From assembly GCA_963742105.1 (NCBI GenBank), contig CAVUKN010000002.1:496001-560000 (forward strand): a stretch of DNA of 64,000 nt. The letters run 5' to 3'. Below are positions 63,292 through 64,000 of this stretch, piece after piece (position 1 is the stretch's first letter; the number at the start of each line of letters is the position of its first letter). A program made the translations under genes and the position numbers. The notes beneath the pieces are model-generated. The model was not told where the DNA came from and did not search any database. It was given only the letters and a program-made list of their open reading frames with translations. The stretch comes from Gp6-AA40 sp963742105 (lineage in GTDB: Bacteria > Acidobacteriota > Vicinamibacteria > Vicinamibacterales > UBA2999).

Positions 63292-64000
63292 ATGCCGGAA
63301 CCGCGCGAAGCCCGCTCGGTCATCGAGAACGCCGAACAGGCGGCCACGGCCGGCGACTATGCCGCCGCCGAGGACCTCTTGCGCGAGGCGGCCGCCCTCC
63401 AGGAACAGACGCTCGGCCCGAACCATCCGGATCTCGCCAACACACTCAACAATCTCGGCATCGTCTGCGAGATGACAGACAATCCGATCGACGCGGAGCA
63501 CTACTTCCGAAGGGCGCACGCCATCGCGACGGCGACGCTGCCGCCGGACCATCCGTTCGTCGCCACCAGCAGCAAGAACCTCCACGATTTCTGCGCAGCC
63601 CGCGGACGGCCCGTGGAGTTGCCGCCGTCACCACCCGCAGTGGCAGCCTGGCTGGAAGCGCGCGCGCCTGACGCAGCGCCACCGCGCGAGTCGCCACGCT
63701 CAACCGAGAAGCAGGTCGTGATGCCGCTCGCTCAAAAGAGATTCTTGAGCCCGCTCGCACTTGGCGGATTGACCGCGGTCGGCTTACTGATCGTGATTGT
63801 CGTGATGGCCAGCATCTCGCGCAGTCCGGTCGAGGAGACCAGGTCACGACCGACGATCACGAGCGCTCCTGCTCCAGGCACTCCGGCGGCCGAGACTCCG
63901 GTCCTGAGGCCGACGGCTCCGGCGGCCGAGCCGCTCGCGCAGCCGCAACACACCGCAGAGATCACTCAGCCCACCCGGCACGATACCGACACGATTGGCG
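63292..64000 (+). CDS. TPR-repeat protein with one membrane helix (partial, runs off the right edge)
   Basis: At least 236 residues. Two tetratricopeptide repeats of the kinesin-light-chain type are visible: AEQAATAGDYAAAEDLLREAAALQEQTLGPNHPDLANTLNNLGIVCEMTDNPIDAEHYFRRAHAIATATLPPDHPFVATSSKNL. A Pro-rich linker, a membrane helix (SPLALGGLTAVGLLIVIVVMASI) and a Pro/Ala/Thr-rich outer segment follow. The C-terminus is beyond the window. TPRs would be cytoplasmic, suggesting an adaptor for envelope machinery. It is divergent from the truncated hydrolase; the ~200-bp spacer shows no clear feature. TTTAGAT lies 4 nt upstream of the ATG. Confidence 0.75.
   Translation, partial: MPEPREARSVIENAEQAATAGDYAAAEDLLREAAALQEQTLGPNHPDLANTLNNLGIVCEMTDNPIDAEHYFRRAHAIATATLPPDHPFVATSSKNLHDFCAARGRPVELPPSPPAVAAWLEARAPDAAPPRESPRSTEKQVVMPLAQKRFLSPLALGGLTAVGLLIVIVVMASISRSPVEETRSRPTITSAPAPGTPAAETPVLRPTAPAAEPLAQPQHTAEITQPTRHDTDTIG

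Overview
The window is GC-rich DNA (roughly two-thirds G+C by eye) from a Gram-negative bacterium with lipopolysaccharide. It carries the genes linking Kdo, heptose and lipid A, an O-antigen/sugar-nucleotide cluster, smpB, holB, secG, a class A penicillin-binding protein and a glycolytic block. The family mix is typical of Acidobacteriota, probably Vicinamibacteria: DUF5916, DUF6152, DUF1552, a Ser/Thr kinase fused to PD40 repeats, and a cytochrome c/copper-monooxygenase protein. That taxonomic call is inference.

Layout. 1-17.3 kb: surface-glycan region. A minus-strand giant glycan-assembly protein (methyltransferase, coiled coil, YPDV repeats, WsaF-like GT, GT2) faces a plus-strand CDP-sugar operon (rfbF, rfbG, C-methyltransferase, epimerase, reductase). 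Then come a PhyH dioxygenase, methyltransferases, WbqC, a GT2, a NeuD/PglD-type acyltransferase, a beta-propeller protein and a WecE-type aminotransferase. 17.3-34.3 kb: housekeeping and mixed genes (nadE, smpB, DUF393, BON lipoprotein, pdxA, holB, PBP1, copper monooxygenase-like protein, FMN dehydrogenase, MFS, 2OG oxygenase, GAF-PAS-ATPase). 34.5-34.8 kb: tRNA-Asp and tRNA-Val. 34.9-39.6 kb: GT39, waaC, an ICMT-like methyltransferase and a GT-C-like membrane protein. 48.1-39.7 kb (minus): LPS inner-core operon waaA-lpxK-lpxL-waaF-gmhB-hldA-hldC-kdoO-fkbM, with the first six junctions touching or overlapping. 48.1-52.0 kb: gap-pgk-tpiA-secG. 52.06-55.4 kb: tRNA-Leu followed by a G8-domain secreted protein and a degenerate second copy of the tRNA 3' end, an island-like arrangement. 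55.4-64 kb: a DUF1552 remnant, DUF6152, a secreted protein, DUF5916, a kinase/PD40 protein, a truncated hydrolase and a TPR protein running off the edge.

Two features colour the whole window. First, many intergenic gaps hold structured repeats: three copies of a ~250-bp nested palindrome, and several different inverted arrays built of 7-8-bp units that often abut start or stop codons, including in gap-pgk-tpiA and PBP-holB. Second, single-base frameshifts interrupt many conserved genes, including gap, pgk, waaA and lpxK. These look like uncorrected sequencing or assembly indels rather than gene decay, so such genes are annotated over their full reconstructed span.
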